A stretch of DNA of 64,000 bases, taken from NCBI GenBank assembly GCA_029204225.1, contig CM055100.1:13490444-13554443 (forward strand), written 5' to 3'. Below the pieces are notes generated by a model that did not search any database, was not told the DNA's origin, and saw only the letters and a program-made list of their open reading frames with translations. The DNA is from Diphasiastrum complanatum (lineage: Eukaryota; Streptophyta; Lycopodiopsida; Lycopodiales; Lycopodiaceae). Of this stretch, positions 36,301-44,500 are shown in pieces. Position 1 is the first letter of the stretch, and each line of letters opens with the position of its first letter. Made by a program: the position numbers and the translations under genes.

Positions 36301-39300
36301 GTCAAGAGTGCCCTTCTCAATGGGAAAATCCCAGCATATGGATGCCAAAAGCGCCTTTCTTAATGGGCAACTACATGAGGAGGTTTACATGGAGTAAAAG
36401 CTGGGTTAAGAGATCAAACAGAAAGGGAATCTCAAGGAAGCCCTCTATGGTTTGAAGCAAGCACCTAGGGCTTGATGTAGTCAAATTAACGACTCCTTTA
36501 CACAACAACACTTTGAGAAATTTGGGAGAAAGGGGATACTTTCGTGACTCATTGTTGTTCTTCATGTTGATGACCTGGTCATCACAAATAGATCTTTTAC
36601 AACTAAAGTAAAAATCTTTCACAAAAGTAAAAATTAGAACTTTCAAAAAATCTGATATGAAAGATTTAGGTTTGCTAAACCATTGCCTTGGAATGGAAGT
36701 TGAAATGGAAGAATGGAAGGCAAAGTACAACCTTTTTATTTCTTAGGCAAAGTACACACAAGAAATGATGAAGAGATTCAATATGCGAGAGAAGCGAGTA
36801 GATCAATACACCCCTAGACACAAGCAACAAGCCATCTAACCTTGTGGTTGCTCCATGTAAGCCTTTGCCTTCAGCCTCAAAACCTTGTGGCTGCTCCATG
36901 TGAACCTCTTCCTTCAATTCTCCATTGAGGAAGGCACTTTTCACATCCATTTGTTGAATGTCCCAATGAAAATAGGCTGCCACTGCCAACATAGTTCGTA
37001 TTGATGTCATCTTAGCAACAAGAGCGAACGTCTCATCATAGTCAGCCCCTTCCTATTGAGCAAAACCTTTTGCAACAAGTCTTGCCTTATGCTTTTCTAT
37101 CTTGCCACTTGCCTAATACTAGTTCCTGTAAACCCATTTACAAACTATTGGTTGCTTCCAATCGGGTAATCCACAAGTTGCCATGTGTCATTCTACATAA
37201 TGGAGTCTTACTTCTGTTGCATGGCATTTTGCCATACATGTACCTTCTCGACTTCATAGAACGACTATGGCTCATGTGACTCTAAGATAGATGTCATAAG
37301 AACAAAGTTGGTCTCCTGACTTTCACGTTGCAAAGGTCCCCTATAAGACCTCCTTACACCTTCCCTGCTACATTCACCTTCTTCCATCATCCCTCCATCT
37401 TTGACTGTTTGCCAGTACCCTCTTCAAAGGGGGAGGTGATGCAGATCGTGATGTTGTCGTGTGTCCCAATGTGTCTCTCTAGCCCTCTTTGCCATTTCCA
37501 CTTGAGTCTCATCAATATGCTCCTCTTGTTCTTGATTTGAGGCTGAAAGGTCTCCTGAATGGGATCCTTTGAGATCTGCTCACTGGAATCAATAACTGGA
37601 AGATACTCACTCTTACCATTGTTCTTACGCTCCTCCACCTAAGTAAGGTGCATGGTCTTCATCAAAGGCAACATCACTACTCAAGATCTCCTTTCTGGTA
37701 TCGAGATTTTACAATGCGTACGCTTTTGCCTCCTCACTATATTCTCGAAAGATACACCTGACAAAGTTTGCATCTAGCTTTTTCTTGTCATCCTTGGGTA
37801 TGTGTGAATAGGCAGTACATCCAAATACTCGAAGTAGTCCCACCTTTGGCTTATTGTCACTATACGTCTCGTCATGTGTGACTCCCTCCACTACTTTTGT
37901 AGGGCTCCTATTTACAAGAAGACAGCAGTATACACAACTTCAGCCCAAAAAGAGTTTGGCAATGCCTTAGCCTAAAGCATGCTATGTGCACAAACAACTA
38001 TGGACTTGTTCTTTCTCTCAGCAACACCATTTTGTTAAGGAGTAGATGGAGTAGCAAACTGACTCTTGACTTGAGTTGCACAGATCATGGAGCTCTCCTA
38101 ATATTTACTCACAACCCTTGTCATATCTGATTGTCAACAACAATCATATAGTAACTTGCTCCTCCTATCAGCTGAGTGTCCACAGGACCACAAAGATTTG
38201 TGTGAACAACTTTTAGAACACCTTTGGCTCGAAAAATACTCCTTTGAAATTTGTCACAATGATATTTACCCTAAGGTCCAAAACGTTCATGCCAAAATTC
38301 AGACCAATAACCATATTGGGTTTCTTCAGCACCTACAAACTTTGATGATTCAAGGGTCCAGAATGTTTGTGCCACAATATAATTTCATGTACCCAACTTG
38401 AGCTACAAAAGCACTATGTTCAATAAGGGAAGCATGCAAAAGCTAAAGCTTCCCCAAAAGTACTCTTTCAGCTCTTCACTTCTTTATTTCTCTCATTATC
38501 GTTGAATACACATTGTTTCTCACCAAATTTAACAATCATATGTTGCTTAGGGATACCTGAAACTGAAAGTAGATTCTTCTTAAAATCAAGAACATACGAC
38601 AATTTCTCTATCTTGCCAGTATTACATGAAGGCATCTATACTTTTTGTACCACTCCTATCCTTTTATGTCACGAGAATAATTGTGTCCCAACTTTACATT
38701 TGACCCATCATTTGAAGATGTAAACTTTGTCAACCAAAAGCCCTTGAATCTATGTACCACCCATGTGCAGATTCCTTACATGAATCAATTGAGTCCTTAC
38801 TTCATATAGAAGCAAAAAAAAGCTCATAGTTCCCAATAGCATCTGGTGAACTCTCTTCAACGAAAGTACCAGCTTGTTTCTTCTCCTTATGATTGTCCTT
38901 CTGCTTTTTGCACTCAAAGGCGAAATGACCATATTTACGACATTGATTGCAGTTTCCATCCCACTTTGAAGTTAAGTTGGATCCACCATCCTTGTTCTCC
39001 TCATTGTCCTCTTCTTTTTCTTACTTTGCCTCTCGTCTACTTGCCTTTACTCCTTGTAGTCATCTTCAGACATGAGATTTGAATGTCTCATTTCCTCCTG
39101 TAATAGAGGACAATTTTAACTCCTCAAACTTAGGCTTTGTTTCCCTCAAAGTAAAAGTCATTACAACATTTTGGTAGCCCTGTGTTCAATAGTTAGAGAC
39201 AATCAAAATCAATATTGTATTAGGTACACTATCTCCAATGGCCAAGTTGATCTTTCAACTCCTTGACTTTTGTAATATAGCTTGTAATAGAATCTCCTAT

Positions 39301-42300
39301 GCTCGTTTTGAGACTATGTAGCTTGTTGGTAAGAAACAAAATTTGTCACTTATTCACAGTCTTATGCATCTTTGATATGAGGACTCATAGTATCTTTGAC
39401 TTATAGATTTATGATATGATGGGCTTTTCTTCTTTTCCACAAACTAGGTCCATTAGTGGTTGTTACTATTTCATCACATTCATTGATGACCATAGTAGAC
39501 ATATCTGGATTTATTTCATAAGCAAGAAATCTGATGCTTTTGTCAAGTTTAGAGAGTTCAAGGCTCTAGTTGAAAAACAAACAGGTTGTTATATTAAGAC
39601 CCTCAAATCAGATGGTGGCGGTGAGAATTTTTCAACAGAGTTTATGATTTTTTGCAAAGACCATGGGATCAAGAGACAAACCACTACACCCTATTCACCA
39701 CAACAGAACGGAGTTGCAGAACGGCAAAACAGATCCATTGTGGAGATGGCTAGGGCAATGCTTAAGAGCAAGGGTTTGCCAAATACTTTTTGGGCAGAAG
39801 CATGCAACACAGCTACTCGTATCTTGAATCGGTGTCCTACGAAGTTCGTGGATGGTAAGACACCTTACGAAGCTTTTACTGAAAAGAAACCTAATATTTC
39901 TCATTTACGAGTATTTGGTTGTGACGCTCATGTGCCTGATGAAAAACGAAAGAAGCTGGATGCAAAGGTTGATGCACAAAAGATCGTTATTTTCAGAGAT
40001 GCTACTTTTGATGAGATGGGTCAAAATGACCAAATAAACTTGACAATTGATCCCTTTGACGATAAAGCTAAAGTGCAAGTGAAGGAAGAAGTCGGTGTCG
40101 ATATGGAAGAGCCAATGGAAAAAGACAAGGTTAATAATGAGATTCCTAGGAGAGTGCCTAAGTGGTATTTGTCAGTAACAAGTGATGCTAATAAGGGAGA
40201 TACTCCCGAATCAAGTGAGCAGGGAGAGCTTAGAAGATCAAGTAGAAATCGAAAACCTCCTGCAAGATTAGAGATGAATCTAGCCCTAATGGGTTTTGTG
40301 CTCAAGGCTCAAGAACCAAAAACTTTTGATAAAGCAAAGGAGCACAAGGAGTGGCGTGAAGCTATGGAAACAGAAATGGAAGCTATATCGGAAAATAGGA
40401 CGTGGAACTTGGTTAAGCTACCTGATAGTAAGACGCCTATCACTTGTAAATGGATATACAAGATCAAATATGGAGCTGATGGGCAACTCAACAAGTATAA
40501 AGCACGGTTGGTTGCGAGAGGATTTGAGCAGCAGGAAGGTATTGATTTTGAGGAAACCTTCGCACTCGTAGCTAAGATGGTAACTATACGTTCTATCATT
40601 GCTATTTCTGCTTTCTATGGTTGGAAGATCCAGCAAATGGATGTTAAATCTGCTTTTCTTAATGGAATGCTGGATGAAGAGGTGTACTTAGTACAACCTC
40701 AAGGATTTGTTAAGCCAAGGAGAGAGCATCTCGTTTGTAAGCTCAACAAAGCCATCTATGGATTGAAGCAAGCACCACGGGCGTGGTACTCTTGCATTGA
40801 TGAACACTTCAAGCGAAGGGGAATGGTAAAGAGTGATGCTGATCCTAATCTTTACATTCTAAGGCAAGATTCAGATATAGTGTTCATTGTGTTGTACGTG
40901 GATGATTTAATTATTACATGAAGTAATGAGAGCTTAATTGATGAAATAAAATCAGATCTTTCCAATGCTTTTGACATGAGTGATCTAGGATTGATGCACT
41001 ATGGTGTTGGCATTGAAGTATGGCAAAAGGAAGACATGGTCATTCTTACACAAATGTTCGAGAGAAAATTCTTGATGGAGCCATTGATCTTGATTTTGTA
41101 AATCTGAAGATCAAATGGCAAATATTTTTACTAAGTCATTAGGTAGATGATTTGAGAGGTTTCGCATTGAGGGAGAGTGTTAAAAATCAATGATAAACTT
41201 CATTGTTATTGTTTACGAGGTACATTAATGTTGACAACTGTGACCAGCTGTCATTAGCCGTAGGGTAGTCTATTAGTCTACTCGTAGGTCTTCTCTCTCT
41301 ATCAGGGGTTCAAGGTTTATTTGTACATTTTACATTCAGTATGCTATAGTGTGATAGTGTGATTGTGTGTGTTCTTCTTCCGCCTTCTTGTGGTGAATGC
41401 TTATGGTGAATGCTTGATGTTGCATATCTGACTGTTGACACCTTTCACACAACACATTAATATTTTCGAAGAAGAGGAACTGTAAAAGAAGTAATTATTT
41501 TGAATATTACATACAAACTATTTAGGTTTCTCTTGCAATATATATACATTTTAGATCATTTTACTTTCAAATTGATGGCTACTCAAATACCTTATCTACC
41601 TAAAATATCGCAAGTCATGTTGTTTTTCTTAGCACACATAATGAACTAGGGGGCAGGTTGTCCTATCTATCTTCAACCCTAGACCTTAGCACCTACAAAT
41701 CATAAAGAAATGAAGAGGATTCTAACATGTCACGCGGAAGTTCGTTCCCATGAGAACATGACCTTACCTTCAACCTGTTAGCAAGAGAATGGAGAGTGAA
41801 CTTGTGTGAGGGAAGAGAGAAACATCAAGAGAGATGGAAGTTAGAGAGAAACATGAGAGAGAGAGAGACCCAAGTTCTCTCAAGGTCCATGTGATTGCAT
41901 GGGCAAGGGCCACATTACCACCATCATAGAAGGGCTATGAACGTTCCTCCTAAAACATTGGACGTATCTGACTCCTCATTTAAAACAAATGGGAGTGGAC
42001 AAAGATAGCATCTCCCGTTGAAGTGAAGAGTCCATAACACAAAGTTACTAGCATTTTTTCATGTCTTGCTTTCCATACCATTTATAGATCATTGAGGATC
42101 TACAATCTTGTTTTGAGAACAAACCTTTTTCAATTTTGCCTCATAATCTTCTCTTTTTTTACATTAAAAACAAAACACAAACTGCAAGACGATTCAACAT
42201 AATCAATAACATACTCAACATAGAAACCAGCATAATACCTCAAGAGAAGAAAAGGGCTTTCCATCATAGTGTTTATAAAAATCATCTGCCAAAACTTGCT

Positions 42301-43034
42301 CATCAAACTTCATCAAAACACTGTATCTGTCACTTGCTCCCTCATTTCTGTATGGCAAAATTCAAGATCCAAAATGAAAATACAATATTTCAAGCACAGC
42401 TGATCTGTTCAATAGAAGTTGTACTTTTCCATTTAAGAATAGATAAAATACCTCACAATACGAATCTCCTTGATATTCTGAATAAAAGAGCCAGTGAATT
42501 GACAGAAGTCAGCACCAGTCATGTGACTAGGAACTGCCAATACGCATAAATTTTCATTTCGGCCGACCTGAACACCATGCAAGCTACGAGTCAGAATTGA
42601 AGGGCTAGACTGAAAGCATTAAAGGAATACCAAGAACAGCATCAACTTGCAAGTGATTCTACTCTATATCCATCCCAAAATAATATACAAATTTGGAATC
42701 TCAATCAGGTATAAAATTTTCAGAAGAGTATATAAAATTCTACCGGAAGGTTGTCTATTGATCCTGGTTTAACGCTAGTATTGCGAAAAAGATGCATAAT
42801 TCCACGCATGGCTTCAACCCTCGGATTTCCAGATGAGAATCTAACAGTTTTTTGGCTATTAAGATGTTCCCCAGGCGCCGATGCCTTTTCATGATCATCA
42901 TCTTCGTCGTCAGGGTCGGGTTCCTGTGAGGAGGATTTAGGAACATCAACGGCTGCTGCTGTTGCACTTGACGGCATTGATTCAGGTAATTTTATCTGCG
43001 GCTGCTCCAGGGCATGAACTCTTAGACTAAACAT
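18318..43034 (-). CDS. BRIZ1: BRAP2-type RING/ZnF-UBP E3 ubiquitin ligase (BRIZ family), 12 exons
   Basis: The CDS joins, in transcript order, 43034-42744, 42567-42452, 42347-42239, 33008-32894, 31264-31167, 27164-27058, 26910-26661, 25259-25206, 24651-24517, 24302-24238, 18644-18590 and 18473-18318. Total is 1,551 nt (516 aa). All 11 introns are GT-AG and phases agree. Domain order: acidic N-terminal region (1-97); BRAP2 RRM-like domain (about 98-172); RING-H2 (C206, C209, C225, H227, H230, C233, C242, C245); ZnF-UBP (about 245-320, with C257, C260, C269, C272, C277, H284, H288, H294 visible); coiled coil (about 345-465); basic C-terminus. Plant BRIZ1 and BRIZ2 are reported to form a heteromeric E3 complex needed for seed germination. 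Assignment to BRIZ1 rather than BRIZ2 rests on a few remembered positions and is tentative. The gene appears intact despite transposon-filled introns. Confidence 0.93.
18590..18644 (-). CDS. BRIZ1: BRIZ exon 11 (coiled coil end)
   Basis: It encodes EKASVREKDALISDLEEQ, which completes the split Arg codon of exon 10. Acceptor TGATCAG, donor CAG/GTAAAT. Confidence 0.92.
18953..19481 (-). repeat. LTR in BRIZ intron 10 (529 bp)
   Basis: It is bounded by TG...CA; in element orientation it starts TGTTAGAAGTAATGCC. It contains TATAAATA (near 19157) and ends beside TTTGGTGCCCTG (18941-18952), which resembles a primer-binding site for a tRNA ending GGGCACCA. No coding part of this element is seen. Confidence 0.65.
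19493..19802 (-). repeat. partial tandem duplicate of the intron-10 LTR
   Basis: This repeats the 5' 300 bp or so of the adjacent LTR (copy 1 at about 19178-19481) with few differences. Each copy is bordered by a CCTCCCCCC-type run, which suggests duplication by slippage or recombination in the pyrimidine-rich tract. Confidence 0.85.
19803..21220. other. intron 10 sequence without recognised features
   Basis: AT-rich intronic DNA with no protein similarity recognised on either strand; minus frames at 20702-21108 are unidentified. Confidence 0.5.
21221..21835. repeat. diverged tandem duplication (about 343-bp period)
   Basis: Segments starting CCCGGTCCAGTAGACAATAG (21224) and CCCGGTCTATTAGACAATAG (21567) continue in parallel, sharing the GGGAACATT..TACTTTGAGCTT region and the GCCACAAGCT(T/C)CAACAC region. 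Origin unknown. Confidence 0.8.
22044..22350 (+). pseudogene. copia integrase fossil in BRIZ intron 10
   Basis: The plus strand encodes IKRQFETLYTP, two stops, then NCVAERKNSIVSMM, the catalytic-Glu region of copia integrase. RKPKVDH and the C-terminal LRKAKLDNKAKKCM follow. The two adjacent glutamine codons normally found before the Asn are TAA and TAG. It lies antisense to BRIZ. Confidence 0.82.
22465..22500 (+). pseudogene. copia RNase H scrap
   Basis: A short RYIKGTRRAW-like segment, the RNase H start of copia elements, shortly downstream of the integrase fossil; the RT between them is deleted. Confidence 0.45.
22501..24237. other. rest of BRIZ intron 10, nothing recognised
   Basis: Unique-looking AT-rich intronic DNA; minus frames overlapping 22375-22962 are antisense to copia fossil sequence. 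Confidence 0.5.
24238..24302 (-). CDS. BRIZ1: BRIZ exon 10 (coiled coil)
   Basis: It encodes VNENLQANQELWKSKIQELE, matching the family's N-E-N-L...W-x-x-K segment. It ends in phase 2; a 5.6-kb intron follows. Confidence 0.93.
24517..24651 (-). CDS. BRIZ1: BRIZ exon 9 (coiled coil)
   Basis: A 45-codon helical exon with YYEGLLAEAKEKRESVI and LQKMHAKLEKDNQFLMQ; charged heptad-like pattern. Confidence 0.93.
25206..25259 (-). CDS. BRIZ1: BRIZ exon 8 (coiled coil)
   Basis: An 18-codon exon (IEYEYNHLLSSQLENQRQ) between a T-rich TTTGCAG acceptor and a CAG/GTATAT donor. Confidence 0.92.
26661..26910 (-). CDS. BRIZ1: BRIZ exon 7 (ZnF-UBP, ubiquitin-binding region)
   Basis: It encodes YQQGHAIKHWKDTQHCYSL and QRVWDYVGDNYVHRL, the highly conserved second half of ZnF-UBP. 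A Cys-rich acidic linker (DDCSSCECS) and the start of the helical region follow. Confidence 0.95.
27058..27164 (-). CDS. BRIZ1: BRIZ exon 6 (last RING cysteine, start of ZnF-UBP)
   Basis: It encodes VCRYCQQKSEKSTCSVC and NLWICVICGFVGCGR, combining RING C245 with five zinc ligands of ZnF-UBP. Acceptor CTGCAG, donor GGAAG/GTATTT. Confidence 0.95.
27304..27376. repeat. (CT)n microsatellite in BRIZ intron 5
   Basis: A run of about 73 bp of pure CT dinucleotides. It ends exactly where LINE-like coding sequence begins. Confidence 0.97.
27377..28858 (+). pseudogene. non-LTR retrotransposon (LINE) ORF2: RT palm to zf-RVT
   Basis: The plus strand starts with TDHILTLRSIIEQARHK (RT fingers), then CCFVDFRKAF (motif A), GVKQGCYLSPTHFGLHIDEL (motif B), LLYADDVALV (motif C with intact ADD) and LRVNISKTKVMVF. 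After a frame change near 27880 come ERFCLRSNIHDALSRCRLF, ALYAAEAWCTGI and IRAKPLVPHQIITAEF. A zinc-ribbon-like end follows (CHMCSLGEIDSEEHFLFRC) at 28640-28705. An AATAAA (29143) and an A tract (29211-29223) may mark its 3' end. The endonuclease part is missing. It lies antisense to BRIZ in intron 5. Confidence 0.88.
28378..28497 (+). repeat. 60-bp tandem duplication inside the LINE
   Basis: Two near-identical copies of GCATACTTGGCAGGGGCAG followed by TTAAGTGTCAAG(C/C)(C/T)AGATTTC; the second copy breaks the frame. Confidence 0.93.
29395..29402 (+). repeat. target-site duplication, left copy
   Basis: CTTTACAC directly left of the MITE, matching the right copy exactly. Confidence 0.9.
29403..29725. 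mobile_element. hAT-like MITE (323 bp, perfect terminal inverted repeats)
   Basis: The left end CATAGAATCAATGAACCGTT continues for about 35 bp and is matched exactly, as its reverse complement, by the right end. Both sides carry the 8-bp duplication CTTTACAC, typical of hAT elements. Inside are further nested inverted motifs built on GAACCGT/ACGGTTC and a short-period repeat of AATTCTGTGAAATCTGTG and ATCATCTGTATC (29575-29690). No coding capacity. It lies in BRIZ intron 5. Confidence 0.9.
29726..29733 (+). repeat. target-site duplication, right copy
   Basis: CTTTACAC directly right of the MITE. Confidence 0.9.
29734..31166. other. remainder of BRIZ intron 5, nothing recognised
   Basis: It contains four short repeats of CATGCAAGAGCTTGTC(A/T)CC-type sequence (29770-29850). 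No protein similarity was recognised. Confidence 0.5.
31167..31264 (-). CDS. BRIZ1: BRIZ exon 5 (RING-H2 core)
   Basis: It encodes ERLDEHISGVLTTVCNHSF and HSSCISKWTDSSCP, carrying C225, H227, H230, C233 and C242. The acceptor is TTTGCAG and the donor CCA/GTAAGC. The 98-nt length means skipping would shift the frame. Confidence 0.95.
31845..32011 (-). pseudogene. Ty3/gypsy integrase fossil in BRIZ intron 4
   Basis: The minus strand reads FSSMDHH, stop, SYGQIERTSHTVEDMFRVY, then EWERCLLL. This is the integrase region around the conserved DGQTER-type motif with its catalytic Glu retained. Only this short block is recognisable. It is in the same orientation as BRIZ. Confidence 0.75.
32894..33008 (-). 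CDS. BRIZ1: BRIZ exon 4 (linker and first RING cysteines)
   Basis: It encodes AEICHILFIADVQYTD, then ELPTCPVCL with RING C206 and C209. It ends in phase 1 at CTAG/GTATGT. Confidence 0.94.
33211..33752. mobile_element. MITE-like inverted-repeat element (about 542 bp)
   Basis: The left end CATAGTTGCAGCGCGATTC mirrors the right end GAATCGCGATTCGCTGCAACTA. The termini are filled with GAATCGCGATTC-type motifs that can pair within and between ends. Flanks GTATGCAC (33203-33210) and CTATGCAC (33753-33760) match at 7 of 8 positions, a probable target duplication and hAT-like size. The interior is not coding. It lies in BRIZ intron 3, about 200 bp upstream of exon 4. Confidence 0.75.
33761..35560. 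other. BRIZ intron 3 segment without recognised features
   Basis: AT-rich intronic sequence; no domain or clear repeat recognised. Confidence 0.5.
35561..35987 (-). other. probable LTR-element leader in BRIZ intron 3
   Basis: Left of a primer-binding site, with two related segments (GAAACCTGCTCACAGAGACGG near 35582 and AAACCTGCTCACAAAGACATT near 35829), consistent with an untranslated leader. No gag was recognised. Confidence 0.45.
35988..35998 (-). promoter_or_regulatory. primer-binding site (initiator tRNA-Met type)
   Basis: The minus strand reads TGGTATCAGAGCAGG, directly abutting the short LTR at 35999. Confidence 0.85.
35999..36192 (-). repeat. short LTR (194 bp)
   Basis: It is bounded by TG...CA; in element orientation it begins TGTTAGAAGTCACTATTTG. 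Directly next to a primer-binding site, it would be the 5' LTR of a minus-oriented compact copia-type element. No second copy was found. Confidence 0.7.
36193..36790 (+). pseudogene. copia RT fragment in BRIZ intron 3 (antisense to the gene)
   Basis: The plus strand carries KEGLDYDD, a motif A region present twice (around 36290 and 36340, MDVKSALLNG-like and MDAKSAFLNG). EALYGLKQAPRA follows, then HVDDLVIT (motif C) and MKDLGLLNHCLGMEV. Multiple stops and small indels. It begins immediately after the short LTR. Confidence 0.88.
36830..39420 (-). pseudogene. copia gag-to-RT remnant in BRIZ intron 3 (sense to the gene)
   Basis: In minus order it shows: gag UBN2 scraps (LLTNKL-type and IGDSVPNTIL, 39340-39180); a zinc knuckle CNQCRKYGHFAFEC (38950-38905); integrase pieces ending in RVFGCTAYSHIPKDDKKKLD (37840-37770); and RT start MTSIRTMLAVAAYFHWDIQQ and MDVKSAFLNG (37010-36900). 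Protease and parts of integrase are decayed or missing. It stops at 36830 facing the plus-oriented RT fragment, of which it is a homologue. Confidence 0.85.
39416..41176 (+). pseudogene. copia integrase-RT-RNase H remnant, 501-codon open frame
   Basis: A single open frame (39416-40921) covers integrase from FITFIDDHSR through SPQQNGVAERQN and HLRVFGCDAHVP. It continues into RT with VDGKTPYEAF-type linker, QMDVKSAFLNG (motif A), KAIYGLKQAPRAWY and LYVDDLIIT (motif C, 40894-40905), and then stops at 40919-40921. Integrase lacks its first catalytic Asp because the frame starts at a junction near 39440. RT thumb traces (MSDLGLMHYGVGIEVWQKED) and a broken end follow, and a polypurine run GAGGGAGAG lies at 41167. 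It is antisense to BRIZ in intron 3. Confidence 0.92.
41177..41456 (+). repeat. putative 3' LTR of the 39.4-kb copia remnant
   Basis: It starts TGTTAAAAATCAATGATAAAC directly after the polypurine run. A CAACACA near 41456 is the likely end. No partner LTR was found, so the right boundary is uncertain. Confidence 0.55.
41457..42238. other. first part of BRIZ intron 3, nothing recognised
   Basis: It contains a GA-rich tract (41860-41875); no conserved domain was recognised. Confidence 0.5.
42239..42347 (-). CDS. BRIZ1: BRIZ exon 3 (BRAP2 domain, second part)
   Basis: It encodes DRYSVLMKFDEQVLADDFY, the second half of the RRM-like BRAP2 domain. Intron 3 follows and is the longest intron (9,230 bp). 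Confidence 0.93.
42452..42567 (-). CDS. BRIZ1: BRIZ exon 2 (BRAP2 domain, first part)
   Basis: It follows a GTGTTCAG acceptor and encodes the BRAP2-domain strand VLAVPSHMTGADFCQF and FIQNIKEIRIV. It ends in phase 2 at a GAG/GTATTT donor. Confidence 0.93.
42744..43034 (-). CDS. BRIZ1: BRIZ exon 1 (residues 1-97)
   Basis: It starts at the ATG of MFSLRVHALE, matching the usual family N-terminus. It contains an acidic stretch (DPDDEDDDHEK) and the conserved MRGIMHLFRNTSV segment. It ends in phase 0 at a CCG/GTAGAA donor. Confidence 0.92.
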
Positions 43035-43068
43035 AAGTCTGCCTCACGCTTTTGCAGCCGAATGTTAA

Positions 43069-43257
43069 TCACGCAAATAGCGAAAGCGAGCTGAATATAA
43101 TATTCCACACAACTATGCGCTTGCCAGGCTTGCCTCCCAGCAATTCCCTGAATTCCGCAACAGTAACACCAAACCCTAGCTTATTAATAATGCTCATCTC
43201 CAACAATAATTCGAATGTTTGACAACAATACTTCAAATGTTTGAATGAGCGGAACAT
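43069..43257 (-). other. upstream ORF in the BRIZ leader
   Basis: A 62-codon ORF (MFRSFKHLKYCC...) ends 34 nt before the BRIZ ATG. A second, overlapping upstream ATG at about 43341 opens 35 codons. If the leader is unspliced, both would precede the main ORF. A leader intron could remove them. Confidence 0.4.
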
Positions 43258-43340
43258 CCTAGCAAGCAATACACAGCATATAAAGTTAAATTTTCCAAAT
43301 GAAAAGTTTTGGAGAGATTATCGTGCAGATTGAATGCCAT

Positions 43341-43603
43341 AAGAAGGAGAGAAAGAGGAGAGATGGATCGATCATCGCGCACCTGCTTCGTTAGCTTTTG
43401 TCGGATCGTCAGTTTGCCGAGTATTTTATAGGCTTTGCGAAAAGAGGTCACCCACCCGCCAATTTTTGGAGATGTGGCTACCAAGTTTGGGCTGGACACA
43501 AATTAACATTCGCCACGTGACTACCTTTACCTTTGTGTCTCGTGCCTTAAGAAGTCACCCATATACCAATTGGGTGCCGTGGCCTCCAAGTTTGGGCCCG
43601 AAC
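43341..43603 (-). promoter_or_regulatory. BRIZ core promoter region
   Basis: On the minus strand TATAAAATA (43430-43422) lies about 390 bp upstream of the ATG. A pyrimidine patch (CTCTCCTCTTTCTCTCCTTC, 43370-43345) follows at the distance expected for transcript start. Upstream, CACGTG (43514-43519) is a G-box. A 54-bp sequence is repeated imperfectly in direct orientation (43443-43496 and 43549-43602), sharing GTCACCCA and CCAAGTTTGGGC. Confidence 0.55.
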
Positions 43604-43959
43604 CACCAACCAAGTGGCAAATGCGGATTGGCTTAATCCTTAGCATTTTGTACTATGACCTATACATTTAGAACCTAAGATCCACCATCTATGTTACAAA
43701 GCACGACTTAGGCTAGAAAGCATAAAAGAGACTAGTGATGTGAGCCCGCAAGTTTGCGGATGGGCGGGCATTTTGGACGGGCAAGGTTTTGGGCGAGTGG
43801 CTCAAAAATTTAAAAAATGGGAAAAAACAAATTGGGCAAGGTCAGGCTGCTCGTGGGGCAGCGCGACTGCTGCCCAAAAAAACACATGAAGGAAAATCTA
43901 AAAAAAAAAGTTTCGGGCAACGCGAGCAGCCTAGGAATACTAAAATTTTAATTAATATA

Positions 43960-44500
43960 TATAATATTTAATGAGGCTAAAGAAGAGCAATCATTATCAA
44001 CTGAATAAAAGACTACAATGCTAGTCTATATATACCCTACCAATGAACCCCAAAGTAGGAATTCAAAATTAGAGGGAGTCAAAAGATTTGGAGGAAAAAT
44101 AGTGCACCCCCCACAATAATAGGCCCCCCATGACCAACTCTTAAAAATGTGACCGAATAGGGCCCAAGGCCAGTACATGAATAAAAAGGGCCCATAGGCC
44201 TGTTTATGCATAATAAAAAATAAAAGAATGGACGCGGCAAATGTAATGAGCCGAGTCCATAACTCTCCCCTGCAGAAAAACAAAGTCCTCCACCGACTAG
44301 CAAGCATAATGACCAAGTACACTAAATATTGAAAAAGCATGAATCAATGGAAATATTGATGGAGAGAACATAAGTCATCACAAGAGATACCCCACAAGTA
44401 GCATACAAGCGTAAAGCAAGTACTAAAAGCAACTACTATAGTAATGTGATGTAGATGCAAAAAGAAATAGCCATGGCTAGCCGAATTATGAGTTAGAGGG
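43960..44500 (-). repeat. probable 3' LTR of a chromovirus
   Basis: It follows the chromodomain remnant on the minus strand. A TATATATA box lies at 44027-44034 in element orientation. Boundaries cannot be fixed without a second copy. Confidence 0.45.
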
